A stretch of 64,000 bases of DNA from Paracoccus shandongensis (GTDB lineage: Bacteria > Pseudomonadota > Alphaproteobacteria > Rhodobacterales > Rhodobacteraceae). This document shows, piece by piece, positions 7,721-15,482 of this stretch. The notes beneath the pieces were generated by a model. It did not search any database. It was given only the letters and a program-made list of their open reading frames with translations, and was not told the DNA's origin. The position numbers and the translations under genes were made by a program. Each line of letters starts with the position of its first letter. The stretch's first letter is position 1. The DNA is taken from contig NZ_JAFLRK010000018.1 of NCBI RefSeq assembly GCF_017315735.1, forward strand, positions 1-64,000, written 5' to 3'.

Positions 7721-7915
7721 TCAGCCGTCCTTCAGCTTGTCTTCCACCTTGGTGCGGCTGTTGCCCTCGGACTTGACCGCCTCGCGGACCTCCTTGCGGG
7801 ACACGCCCATCTTCTCGGCCTCGTAACGGACCTCGTGGTCCTGGCCGCTCGCGACCATCCGCCGGTCCTGGGCGCGTCCGCGCCTGGTCTGCTGTGCCAT
7901 CGCTTCCTCCGTCAT
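7721..7915 (-). CDS. DUF3606-type small stress protein
   Basis: 64 residues from ATG 7915, or 59 from ATG 7900. The sequence has the pattern of DUF3606 proteins: VRYEAEKMGVSRKEVREAVKSEGNSRTKVEDKL, a short charged helical protein often induced under general stress. The 7915 ATG overlaps the stop of the upstream SDR (ATGA), indicating coupled translation, and both genes probably share the minus-strand stress promoter at 8702-8726. Confidence 0.7.
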   Translation of the reverse strand: MTEEAMAQQTRRGRAQDRRMVASGQDHEVRYEAEKMGVSRKEVREAVKSEGNSRTKVEDKLKDG

Positions 7916-8664
7916 TCGTCCTTGGGCTTGGCCATCCGGGTATGCAGCTTGGCCACCAGTTCGGCGGGCAGAAGTTCCGCGATGGCGGCCTGCGCCTTGT
8001 TCTTGAAGGTGGGCGTGGCCTGGGCCGTGCCCTTCATCATCGCGCCATAGCCGAAGGCCGCGACCATGGCCGGATCGTCCTTTGGCCCCTGCCCGATGGG
8101 CGTGTCCAGCATCCCGGCGCGTTCAAAGAACTTGGTGTCCGTCGGCCCCGGCATCAGGCAGGTGACGGTGACGCCCGTGTCCTTCAGCTCCTCGGCCAGC
8201 CCGACCGAGAAGTTGTCCAGGAACGCCTTCGAGGCGTTGTAGGTCGCCTGGTAGGGCCCCGGCATGAAGCCCGCGATGGAGCCGGTGATCAGGATCCGAC
8301 CCTGGCCGCGCGCGACCATCCGGCGACCCAGGGGATGGGCCAGCCGCAGCACGCCCAGGATGTTCGTCTTGACCGTGCGCTCGATCCCGTCCAGATCCTG
8401 TTCCAGGAAGGTATGGCCAAGGCCGGTGCCCGCGTTCAGGAACAACAGGTCCACGTCCTGCCCGCCCAGGGCCGCCACCACGGCCTGCGCGCCTTCGCGC
8501 GTGGCCAGGTCGGCCTCGACCGCCCGGGCGCCCAACTCGCTGGCGGCGGCGTGGATTTCGGGTTCGTTGGCGACGATGATGGTGTCGTGGCCGTCGGCCA
8601 CGCAAAGCCGGGCCAGCTCAAGGCCGATCCCCGACGATGCGCCGGTGACAAGGGCAACGCTCAT
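7912..8664 (-). CDS. Short-chain dehydrogenase/reductase
   Basis: 250 residues (ATG at 8673 is also possible). It is a classical SDR with TGASSGIG nucleotide-binding turn near the N-terminus, NAG in LFLNAGTG, and YNASK with the catalytic Tyr and Lys. The C-terminal extension is longer than in minimal SDRs. The substrate is unknown. It is transcribed divergently from the exported dehydrogenase at 8828, and each of the two genes has its own EcfG-like promoter in the 160-bp gap. Confidence 0.85.
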   Translation of the reverse strand: MSVALVTGASSGIGLELARLCVADGHDTIIVANEPEIHAAASELGARAVEADLATREGAQAVVAALGGQDVDLLFLNAGTGLGHTFLEQDLDGIERTVKTNILGVLRLAHPLGRRMVARGQGRILITGSIAGFMPGPYQATYNASKAFLDNFSVGLAEELKDTGVTVTCLMPGPTDTKFFERAGMLDTPIGQGPKDDPAMVAAFGYGAMMKGTAQATPTFKNKAQAAIAELLPAELVAKLHTRMAKPKDE

Positions 8665-8701
8665 AGACGGCATCCTTTGCAAAGGGTGATGGTCCGGTGT
8701 C

Positions 8702-8726
8702 AACAGCCGTGCCCGCCCCCGGTTCC
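8702..8726 (-). promoter_or_regulatory. EcfG-type promoter for the SDR-DUF3606 unit
   Basis: Read on the minus strand: GGAAC (8726-8722), 16 bases, TGTT (8705-8702). This has the same spacing and the same TGTT as the catalase promoter. It lies about 38 bp upstream of the SDR ATG at 8664. Confidence 0.5.
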
Positions 8727-8770
8727 CCCCTTGTCGCGCCGGGCGATGTTTTGTCGCGCTTCCCGGGGGC

Positions 8771-8796
8771 GGAACCGCCCGGCCTTGCGCGGGGTT
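8771..8796 (+). promoter_or_regulatory. EcfG-type promoter for the dehydrogenase-PEBP gene
   Basis: GGAAC (8771-8775), 17 bases, GGTT (8793-8796). The predicted transcription start is near 8803, which makes ATG 8828 the start and excludes the in-frame ATG at 8795. Confidence 0.5.
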
Positions 8797-8827
8797 GAAC
8801 GGGAAATCCTGGCGAACGGGAACAGCC

Positions 8828-10591
8828 ATGCCCCGCATCCTCGTGTTGACGATCTCGGCGGCGGCCCTGGCCGCGCCATGCGCCCTGGCCCAGCCGGAAG
8901 GCAAGGTCGGGCAGTATTCCGATGTCACCGTCACCGGCGCGATCCTGGAACCGCGGCCCCGCAGGCCTGACGCGGACCTGTCCGGCTTCCAGCTGCCCCC
9001 GGGCGCGACGGTCAGCGTCTTTGCCCGCGATCTGGTCAACCCGCGCATCCTGGCGGTGTCAGCCGACGGCACGCTTTACGCCACGCGGCGCAGCGTGGGC
9101 GACGTGGTGATGCTGCGCGACGGCGATGGCGACGGGGTGGCGGACGCGCCGGTGACGGTCGCCAGCAGGCCGGGGATGCACGGCATCGCCTTCGACGGCA
9201 ACCAGGTCTATCTGGTCACGGTGAACGACGTTTACCTGGCCGATGTGGCCGAGGACGGCACCTTCGGCCCCTTGCGCCGCATCATCAACGACCTGCCCGA
9301 CGGCGGCCAGCACCCCAACCGGACGCTGGCGATGGGGCCGGACGGCAAGCTGTATGTCTCGGCCGGCAGCACCTGCAACGCCTGCGCCGAAACGAACCCC
9401 GAAAGCGCCACCATCCTGCGCGCCGAACCCGACGGCAGCAGCCGCACGATCTTTGCCAGCGGGTTGCGCAACACCATCGGCTTCGACTGGGAACCCGGCA
9501 CCGGCCAGTTGTGGGGCATGGACCACGGCATCGACTGGCTGGGCGACAACGAACAGATCGAGGAGTTGAACAACATCCGCCAGGGCAAGCAATACGGCTG
9601 GCCCTATGTCTATGGCATGGACCAGTTCAACCCGCAGGACAATCCGCCGCCGGGCACCAGCCTGGAAACCTGGGCCGCGATATCCGAAGAACCGGCCCTG
9701 GGCCATACGGCGCACGCCGCGCCCATGCAGATGGTCTTCTATGACGGCGCGATGTTCCCCGAATGGCGGGGCGACGCGCTGGTCGCCATGCGGGGGTCGT
9801 GGAACCGCCGCCCGCCCTCGGGATACGAACTGGTCCGCATCGACTTCGAGGGCGGCAAGCCCGTGGGCATCGAACCCGTGATGACCGGCTTTCTGGCCCA
9901 AGGCGCAGAGGGCTGGACCCATGCGGGCCGTCCGGTGGGCGTGGCCGTGGGCCGCGACGGCGCGATCTTCGTGTCCGACGACACCGAAGGGGTGATCTAT
10001 CGCATCGCATCCGACGCCGCGCCGCAGGACCGCCCGCTCGCAGGCGGTCCCGTGCCGAATGCCTTGGTCCCGCCGCCCCCTTCCCCGCTGGCCACCGAAG
10101 TGCTGAAGGCCGAAGGCGCCCTGACCGTCACCGCATCCTTCCAGCCCGACGCCCCCATCGACCTGAAGCACGCGGCGGATGGCGACAATGCCTCGCCCGC
10201 GCTGTCCTGGGACGGCGCGCCCGAGGGAACGCGGTCCTTCGTCATCATCGCCGAAGACCCGGACGCCCGGGAACCCAAGCCCTTTGTCCACTGGCTGGCC
10301 TATGACATCCCCGCCGACGTGACCGCCCTGCGCGAGGGGCTGCCGACCGAACCTTCGCTGCCCGCCCCCGAAGGGCTGAAGCAGGGCGCAAATTCCATGG
10401 GATCGACGGGGTATGCCGGGCCGAAGCCGCCGGTCCCGGACGGGCCGCATCATTACCACTTCCAGGTCTTCGCGCTGGACGTGCCCAGCCTGGACCTGCC
10501 CCCCGCCGCCGACCGTGCCGCCGTGCTGGCCGCGATGCGGGGGCATGTCCTGGCCGCCGGGACCATCACCGGCACCTTCGACCGCAACTAG
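8828..10591 (+). CDS. Exported sorbosone-dehydrogenase-like beta-propeller fused to a PEBP domain
   Basis: 587 residues. A signal peptide (ILVLTISAAALAAPCALAQ) points to the periplasm. Residues of about 45-410 form a glucose/sorbosone dehydrogenase-type propeller (GMHGIAFDG, GLRNTIGFDW, GVAVGRDGAIFVSDD). After a proline-rich linker, about 445-587 is a YbhB/YbcL phosphatidylethanolamine-binding-like domain (SPALSWDGAPEG, HYHFQVFALD). Propellers of this group may use PQQ, but this is not provable here. The fusion joins a sugar or aldehyde oxidase-like domain with a small-ligand domain. It is followed at 10 bp by DUF4142 and preceded by a stress-type promoter. Confidence 0.82.
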   Translation: MPRILVLTISAAALAAPCALAQPEGKVGQYSDVTVTGAILEPRPRRPDADLSGFQLPPGATVSVFARDLVNPRILAVSADGTLYATRRSVGDVVMLRDGDGDGVADAPVTVASRPGMHGIAFDGNQVYLVTVNDVYLADVAEDGTFGPLRRIINDLPDGGQHPNRTLAMGPDGKLYVSAGSTCNACAETNPESATILRAEPDGSSRTIFASGLRNTIGFDWEPGTGQLWGMDHGIDWLGDNEQIEELNNIRQGKQYGWPYVYGMDQFNPQDNPPPGTSLETWAAISEEPALGHTAHAAPMQMVFYDGAMFPEWRGDALVAMRGSWNRRPPSGYELVRIDFEGGKPVGIEPVMTGFLAQGAEGWTHAGRPVGVAVGRDGAIFVSDDTEGVIYRIASDAAPQDRPLAGGPVPNALVPPPPSPLATEVLKAEGALTVTASFQPDAPIDLKHAADGDNASPALSWDGAPEGTRSFVIIAEDPDAREPKPFVHWLAYDIPADVTALREGLPTEPSLPAPEGLKQGANSMGSTGYAGPKPPVPDGPHHYHFQVFALDVPSLDLPPAADRAAVLAAMRGHVLAAGTITGTFDRN

Positions 10592-10601
10592 GGAAACCGC
10601 C

Positions 10602-11087
10602 ATGAAACGCCTTGCAACCGCCCTGCTGATCCTGTCCCCGCTGGCCGCGCTGGCCCAGGGGACCGAGGTCGATCCCCCCGCCTTTGTCCAGATGGCCGCC
10701 AGCTCGAACATGTTTGAAATCCGCTCCAGCCAGATGGCCCAGGACAGGGCGACCGATCCGGCGCTGAAGGACTTCGCGGCCCGGATGATCGCCGATCACG
10801 AAAAGGCCGGGACCGATCTGAAGGCCGCAGCCGGGGACATCCCGGTCCCCGCCGAGCCCTCGGCCGAACATGCGGACATGATCGGGCTTCTGGAAGACGC
10901 CGAGGGGGCCGAGTTCGACAACCTTTACAAGACCATGCAGGTCCGTGCCCATGCCGAGGCGGTGGCGCTGTTCCAGGGCTTTGCCGAAGGGGGCGACGAC
11001 GCCGACCTCAAGGCCTTTGCCGCAGCCACGCTGCCGGTGCTGGAGGAACACCGGGCCCATATCGAGGAGATCACGACCGGCCAGTGA
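10602..11087 (+). CDS. Exported DUF4142 protein
   Basis: 161 residues with a signal peptide (LATALLILSPLAALAQ). The mature part is a helical DUF4142 domain: FVQMAASSNMFEIRSSQMAQ, FAARMIADHEKAGTDL, LPVLEEHRAHIEEI. The domain is a ferritin-like four-helix bundle, common in stress-linked operons, with no known enzyme activity. It is 10 bp after the propeller-PEBP gene, hence likely cotranscribed with it. Confidence 0.85.
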   Translation: MKRLATALLILSPLAALAQGTEVDPPAFVQMAASSNMFEIRSSQMAQDRATDPALKDFAARMIADHEKAGTDLKAAAGDIPVPAEPSAEHADMIGLLEDAEGAEFDNLYKTMQVRAHAEAVALFQGFAEGGDDADLKAFAAATLPVLEEHRAHIEEITTGQ

Positions 11088-11105
11088 CCCCCGGGCCTGC
11101 CGGGC

Positions 11106-11131
11106 GGAACAAACCCCCGCCCGTGGCCGTT
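11106..11131 (+). promoter_or_regulatory. EcfG consensus promoter before the first ku gene
   Basis: GGAAC (11106-11110), 17 bases, CGTT (11128-11131): an exact match to the EcfG consensus. The transcript would start near 11138, about 20 bases before ATG 11159. Confidence 0.7.
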
Positions 11132-11158
11132 TTGGTCAGACAGCAGGGATGGGGCATC

Positions 11159-11965
11159 ATGGCACCGCGCACGTTCTGGAAAGGCTATCTGAAACTGTCG
11201 CTGGTGACCTGCCCCGTCACCCTGATGCCCGCCACGACCGAGGGCGAGAAGGTCCGCTTCCACACGCTGAACGCCAAGACCGGCAACCGCGTGGTCAGCC
11301 AGTATGTCGATTCCGTCACCGAACAGCCCGTCCGCGACGAGGACGAGGTCAAGGGCTATGAACGCGGCGAGAACGACTACATCATGCTGGAGGACGAGGA
11401 GATCGAGGCCGTCGCGCTGGAAAGCACGCGCACCATCGACATCGACATGTTCGTGCCCGACCATTCCATCGGCTGGGTCTGGTATGACCGGCCGCATTTC
11501 CTCTTGCCGGGGGACGAGGTGGGCCAGGAAGCCTTTGCCGTGATCCGCGACGCTATGGCGGCGACCGGCACCGTGGGCATTTCCCGCGTGGTCATGTATC
11601 GCCGCGAACGGGCGGTGATGCTGAAGCCCTGCGACAAGGGGATCGTGCTCTGGACGCTGCGCTATGGCGACGAGGTGCGCGAGGCGGGCGATTACTCCGA
11701 CAAGCTCGGGGCGGAAAAGCCCGAGGCCAGGCTGATGACCCTTGTCCGGAAGCTGATCGACGAACGCAGCACCCAATGGGACGCCCGGATGGTGGACGAC
11801 CCGGTCCAGGCGCGCCTGCTGGACATCATCGCCGCCAAGCAGAAGGGCAGGAAAAAGCCCGCCCGCCCCCGCGCGCCCAAGGTGGAAACGCCGGACAACG
11901 TCATCGACATCATGACCGCGCTGAAGAAAAGCATCCAGGCCGAGGGACAGCGCAGCAGGGGCTGA
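11159..11965 (+). CDS. ku: Ku protein, non-homologous end joining (first copy)
   Basis: 268 residues. Bacterial Ku forms a ring on broken DNA ends and recruits LigD. The family N-terminus (MAPRTFWKGYLKLSLVTCPV), the VRFHTLNAKTGNRV block and the core beta-barrel with HFLLPGDEVGQEAFAVIRDAM are all present. ATG 11159 is chosen because it matches the second Ku (MAPRASWKGFLKV) and lies after the predicted transcription start; the in-frame ATG at 11084 lies before it. The C-terminus is a basic linker (KQKGRKKPARPRAPK) and a short helix. It converges on ligD, with a strong hairpin between them. Confidence 0.93.
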   Translation: MAPRTFWKGYLKLSLVTCPVTLMPATTEGEKVRFHTLNAKTGNRVVSQYVDSVTEQPVRDEDEVKGYERGENDYIMLEDEEIEAVALESTRTIDIDMFVPDHSIGWVWYDRPHFLLPGDEVGQEAFAVIRDAMAATGTVGISRVVMYRRERAVMLKPCDKGIVLWTLRYGDEVREAGDYSDKLGAEKPEARLMTLVRKLIDERSTQWDARMVDDPVQARLLDIIAAKQKGRKKPARPRAPKVETPDNVIDIMTALKKSIQAEGQRSRG

Positions 11966-11980
11966 GCAGGGCCGTTCAAA

Positions 11981-12045
11981 CGTAGGGTGCGTGCTTGCAC
12001 GCACCATCCCGGGACGCATCGGTGCGTGCAAGCACGCACCCTACG
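11981..12045. terminator. Perfect 25-bp inverted repeat between ku and ligD
   Basis: Arms at 11981-12005 and 12021-12045 are perfectly complementary over 25 bases, with a 15-base loop. Each arm contains GTGCGTGC and GCACGCAC steps. The right arm covers the ligD TAG stop at 12041-12043. Such GTAGGGTGCGTGC-type palindromes are widespread REP-like units in proteobacteria. Here it most likely ends both convergent transcripts. Confidence 0.75.
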
Positions 12046-14554
12046 GTTTGCGGCGTCGTCCCTTCCCCTCCAGCGGCCGGGCGGCAGTCCGGAAATCCTC
12101 CCAGGGATCCCGGGTCAGCGCGGCCAGCCGGTTCGGCGTGTTCTCCACCGTGAAATAGGCGGGGCCGACCTGGTTCAGTTCGTCCCACCCCACCGGCATG
12201 GAGACGGCGGCGCCGGGGCGCGCGCGGGTGGAATAGGCCGCAACCGCCGTCATGCCGCGCTGGTTGCGCAGCCAGTCGACCAGGATGCGCCCGTTGCGCT
12301 TGGCCTTGGTAATGGTCGCGACATGGGCGTGGGGGTTGTCGGCCGCCATCGCCTCGGCCAGTCCCTTGGTGAAGGCCTTGACGGCATCCCAATCAGCCTT
12401 GGGCACGAGCGGCACCACGACATGCAGCCCCTTCCCGCCCGAGGTCTTGACGAAGGCCGCAAGCCCCGCATCGGCCAGGCGTTGCCGAACCTCAAGCGCG
12501 CAGGCGATGACCGCGTCCCAGGCCACGCCCTCGCCCGGGTCGAGGTCCATGGTGATGGTGTCGGGGCGGTCCCAATCCGCCACCGTGGACCCCCAGGGAT
12601 GGATCTCCAGCGCCGCCGACTGGACCAGGCCCATCAGCCCGTCCAGGTCGGTGATGGCGATCATCGCTTCCTCGGCCTTTTCCTTGGGATCCTTGACCTG
12701 GGCGATATTCTTGTTCATCCCGTTCCAGGCGTGCTTCTGAAAGAACCGCTGCCCGTTGATGCCGCCGGGGCAGCGCAGCAGCGCCAGGGGGCGGCCCACG
12801 ATGAAGGGCGCGATCCGGGGCCAGACCTCGGCGTAATAGTCGGCCAGGCCTTCCTTGGTGATGCCCTCCTCGGGCCAGTAAAGGCGGTCGGGATGGGTCA
12901 GGGTCACGCGGCGCTTGGGGGCCTTCGGCGCCTTCGGGGCCGGGCCGCTTTCGCGCACCACATCCGCGGCGGGCTTGTCCTCGCGCAGCCCCCGGAACGA
13001 GGCGTGGCGCAGCAACCCGTCGGCGGTCCAGGCGCGGAACTCGACCTCGGCCACCAGTTCGGGGCGGACATACCGGACGCCGCGCGCCTCGTCCGCCGTC
13101 AGCTTGCCCGCGAAGGGGCTGCGGTCGATGCGCATCGCGTCCAGCCGGGTACGCAGGTCTTCGGCGACCTTTTGGGAAAAGCCGGTGCCGACGCGGCCCA
13201 CGTAATCCAGCCTGCCGCCGTCGAAGACCCCCAGCACCAGCGATCCCACCAGCTTGTCCGAACTGGTCGAGGGCACATAGCCCGCCACGACGAATTCCTG
13301 CCGGGCCGAGCATTTGGACTTGATCCAAGTCTTGCCGCGCCCCGAGACATAAGGCGCGTCAGCCTCCTTGGAGATGATCCCTTCCAGGCTGAGGCGGCAG
13401 GCATGGCGCAGCACCATCGACCCGCTTTCCCCGAAATGGCTGGAAAACCGCACCCGGCCCGGGTCCGTACCCACCAGATCCTCCAGCAACCCCTTGCGTT
13501 CGATCAACGGCACCGCGCGCAGGTCATGGCCGTTCAGATACATCAGGTCGAAGACATAGAAGACAAAGCGGTCATAGCGCCCTTCCGACAGATCCGCCTG
13601 GAGCGCCGGGAAATCCGAGGCCCCTGCCCCGGTTTCCACCACCAGCTCGCCGTCGATGATGAAGGTTTGCGCAGGCAGCGCCCGCAGGGCGTCCGTCACC
13701 TCGGCCCCGAAGCGGTCGGTCCAGTCCAGCCCGCTGCGCGTCAGCAGCCGGACCTGTTGGCCTTCCAGCCGGGCTTGCAGGCGATAGCCGTCGAACTTGA
13801 CCTCGTGCAGCCATTTCGCGCCCGTCGGCGGGGCGGGCTTCAGGGTCGCCAGCGCGGGTTCGATGAAATCCGGCATCGGGGTCTTCTTCGCGCGGCGGGC
13901 GGGGGCCTTTTCGTCCTTGGGACGTGGCCTGGCCTTGGGCTTGGCGGGCTTCGGCTTGTCCTCGGACCCTTGGGCCACCTCCTCGACCGTGCGGCCGGTG
14001 GTCACGGATTCGGGGCGTTCGGTCAGGATGTCGGGGGCGTCGTCCGGGCGGGCGGCGTCGTCGTCGGACTTGATCAGCAGCCAGTTTTCCCGCGTTTCGC
14101 CCCGCTTGCCGCGCATCCGCACCAGATGCCAGCGGCCCGACAGCTTTTCGCCCTTCAGCGCGAACTCCAGCTTGCCGGTGGCATAGTCGCCGCCCACGGG
14201 AACCCATGTCCCCCGGTCCCAGACGATCACCGCGCCCGCGCCGTAATTGCCCTTGGGGATGGTGCCCTCGAATGTGGCGTAGTCCAGCGGGTGATCCTCG
14301 ACATGGACAGCCAGGCGCTTTTCGCCCGCGACAAGGCTTGGCCCCTTGGCCACGGCCCAGCTTTTCAGCACGCCGTCCATCTCCAGCCGCAGGTCGTAAT
14401 GCAGCCGCGTCGCCGCGTGCTTCTGGATCACGAAGGACCGGCCCGCCGCGCGCGCCTTGCGCCCGCGCGGTTCGGCGGTCTGCGAGAAATCGCGCTTGTC
14501 GTTATAGACATCCAGCCCCGCGCCCGACTGCCCCGCCCCTGCCCGCTTTGCCAT
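12041..14554 (-). CDS. ligD: Multifunctional DNA ligase D
   Basis: 837 residues in the order phosphoesterase, ligase, polymerase. The 3'-phosphoesterase part (about 15-180) has HAATRLHYDLRLEMDGVLKSWAV. A Lys/Pro-rich linker leads to an ATP-dependent ligase whose nucleophile is K253 in HEVKFDGYRL. The C-terminal primase-polymerase (about 545-837) starts at RLYWPEEGITK and contains DLDPGEG with the metal-binding Asp pair. All three activities needed to process and seal double-strand breaks are therefore present. It starts 3 bp after the second ku stop, as a two-gene operon with that gene. Confidence 0.95.
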   Translation of the reverse strand: MAKRAGAGQSGAGLDVYNDKRDFSQTAEPRGRKARAAGRSFVIQKHAATRLHYDLRLEMDGVLKSWAVAKGPSLVAGEKRLAVHVEDHPLDYATFEGTIPKGNYGAGAVIVWDRGTWVPVGGDYATGKLEFALKGEKLSGRWHLVRMRGKRGETRENWLLIKSDDDAARPDDAPDILTERPESVTTGRTVEEVAQGSEDKPKPAKPKARPRPKDEKAPARRAKKTPMPDFIEPALATLKPAPPTGAKWLHEVKFDGYRLQARLEGQQVRLLTRSGLDWTDRFGAEVTDALRALPAQTFIIDGELVVETGAGASDFPALQADLSEGRYDRFVFYVFDLMYLNGHDLRAVPLIERKGLLEDLVGTDPGRVRFSSHFGESGSMVLRHACRLSLEGIISKEADAPYVSGRGKTWIKSKCSARQEFVVAGYVPSTSSDKLVGSLVLGVFDGGRLDYVGRVGTGFSQKVAEDLRTRLDAMRIDRSPFAGKLTADEARGVRYVRPELVAEVEFRAWTADGLLRHASFRGLREDKPAADVVRESGPAPKAPKAPKRRVTLTHPDRLYWPEEGITKEGLADYYAEVWPRIAPFIVGRPLALLRCPGGINGQRFFQKHAWNGMNKNIAQVKDPKEKAEEAMIAITDLDGLMGLVQSAALEIHPWGSTVADWDRPDTITMDLDPGEGVAWDAVIACALEVRQRLADAGLAAFVKTSGGKGLHVVVPLVPKADWDAVKAFTKGLAEAMAADNPHAHVATITKAKRNGRILVDWLRNQRGMTAVAAYSTRARPGAAVSMPVGWDELNQVGPAYFTVENTPNRLAALTRDPWEDFRTAARPLEGKGRRRKP

Positions 14555-14557
14555 GCC

Positions 14558-15418
14558 CTAGCTGGCCTTCTTGCGCGCGGACGGGCGGGTGGGCGCCTTG
14601 GGCTTGGCGCCGCCGCGCGGCTTGGTCGTGCGGCGCGCGGGCTTGGCCATGGCCGCGCTTTCGCGCAGGGCGGCCATCAGGTCCACGGGCACCTCGGGCT
14701 CGGGCTCCTTGCGGGGCTGGATGGTCCGGCCCTCGATCTTGGCCTTGACCAGTTCGGCCAGGGCTGCCTCGTAGCGGTCGTCGAAATCGCGGGGGTCGAA
14801 CTTGCCGCGCTTGGTCTTGATGATGTGTTCGGCCAGATCCAGCATCTCGCCCTCGATCTGGATGTCGGGCAAGTCGGCGAAGACCTCGGCGGGGTTGCGC
14901 ACCTCGTAGTCGAAGTTCAGCGTGGTGCCGATCAGCCCGTCCTCATGCGCGCGGATCAGGACCGTGCGGACGCGGCGGAACAGCACCGTCTGGGCCAGCG
15001 CCGCGACCTTTTTCGCGCGCATCCCGTCGCGGATCAGGGCAAAGGCCTCGACCGCGCCCTCGTCCACGGGGGCGATGTAATAGGGCTTGTCGAAATACAG
15101 GTCGTCGATGTCGTCGCAGCCGATGAAGGCGGTGATGGATAGGGTCTTGTCGCTGTCGGGCACGGCGGATGCGACCTCACCCGCGTCCAGCATCACATAG
15201 TCGCCCGATCCGATCTCGTATCCCTTGACCTGGTCGTCGCGTTCGACCGGCTTGCCCGTCTCGCTGTCCACGAAGACGCGTTGCAGGCGGTTGCCGGTCT
15301 TGCGGTTCAGCGTGTGAAAGGCGATGCGTTCCGATGTGGACGCGGCGGTATAGAGGCCGACCGCGCAACTGACCTCTCCGACCTTCAGAAATCCCTTCCA
15401 GCTTGCCCTGGGTGCCAT
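14558..15418 (-). CDS. ku: Ku protein, non-homologous end joining (second copy)
   Basis: 286 residues. The start MAPRASWKGFLKVGEVSC at 15418 has GGCGGAGG ahead of it and matches the other Ku; ATG 15433 is too close to the predicted transcription start. The Ku core (IAFHTLNRKTGNRLQRVFVDSETG) is intact. The tail is long, Lys/Arg/Pro-rich (RRTTKPRGGAKPKAPTR...), the extended type that binds DNA and LigD. Two Ku copies around one LigD suggest heterodimers, or use under different conditions. Both copies have EcfG-type promoters. Confidence 0.93.
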   Translation of the reverse strand: MAPRASWKGFLKVGEVSCAVGLYTAASTSERIAFHTLNRKTGNRLQRVFVDSETGKPVERDDQVKGYEIGSGDYVMLDAGEVASAVPDSDKTLSITAFIGCDDIDDLYFDKPYYIAPVDEGAVEAFALIRDGMRAKKVAALAQTVLFRRVRTVLIRAHEDGLIGTTLNFDYEVRNPAEVFADLPDIQIEGEMLDLAEHIIKTKRGKFDPRDFDDRYEAALAELVKAKIEGRTIQPRKEPEPEVPVDLMAALRESAAMAKPARRTTKPRGGAKPKAPTRPSARKKAS

Positions 15419-15445
15419 CGCCGCCTCCGCCATCCGTTTGAAACG

Positions 15446-15470
15446 AACGGCTTGGGACGGGCCGGGTTCC
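15446..15470 (-). promoter_or_regulatory. EcfG consensus promoter for the ku-ligD operon
   Basis: On the minus strand GGAAC (15470-15466), 16 bases, CGTT (15449-15446): an exact consensus match, with a transcription start near 15439 and a leader of about 20 bases to ATG 15418. Confidence 0.7.
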
Positions 15471-15482
15471 CGGGGCCCGCCG

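Noticed and set aside
11987..15142. Very long plus-strand open frame (about 1050 codons) over ligD and ku
   Set aside because: It is antisense to ligD and the second ku gene, whose motifs are complete on the minus strand. High GC makes such long antisense frames common, and its translation has no recognisable domain.
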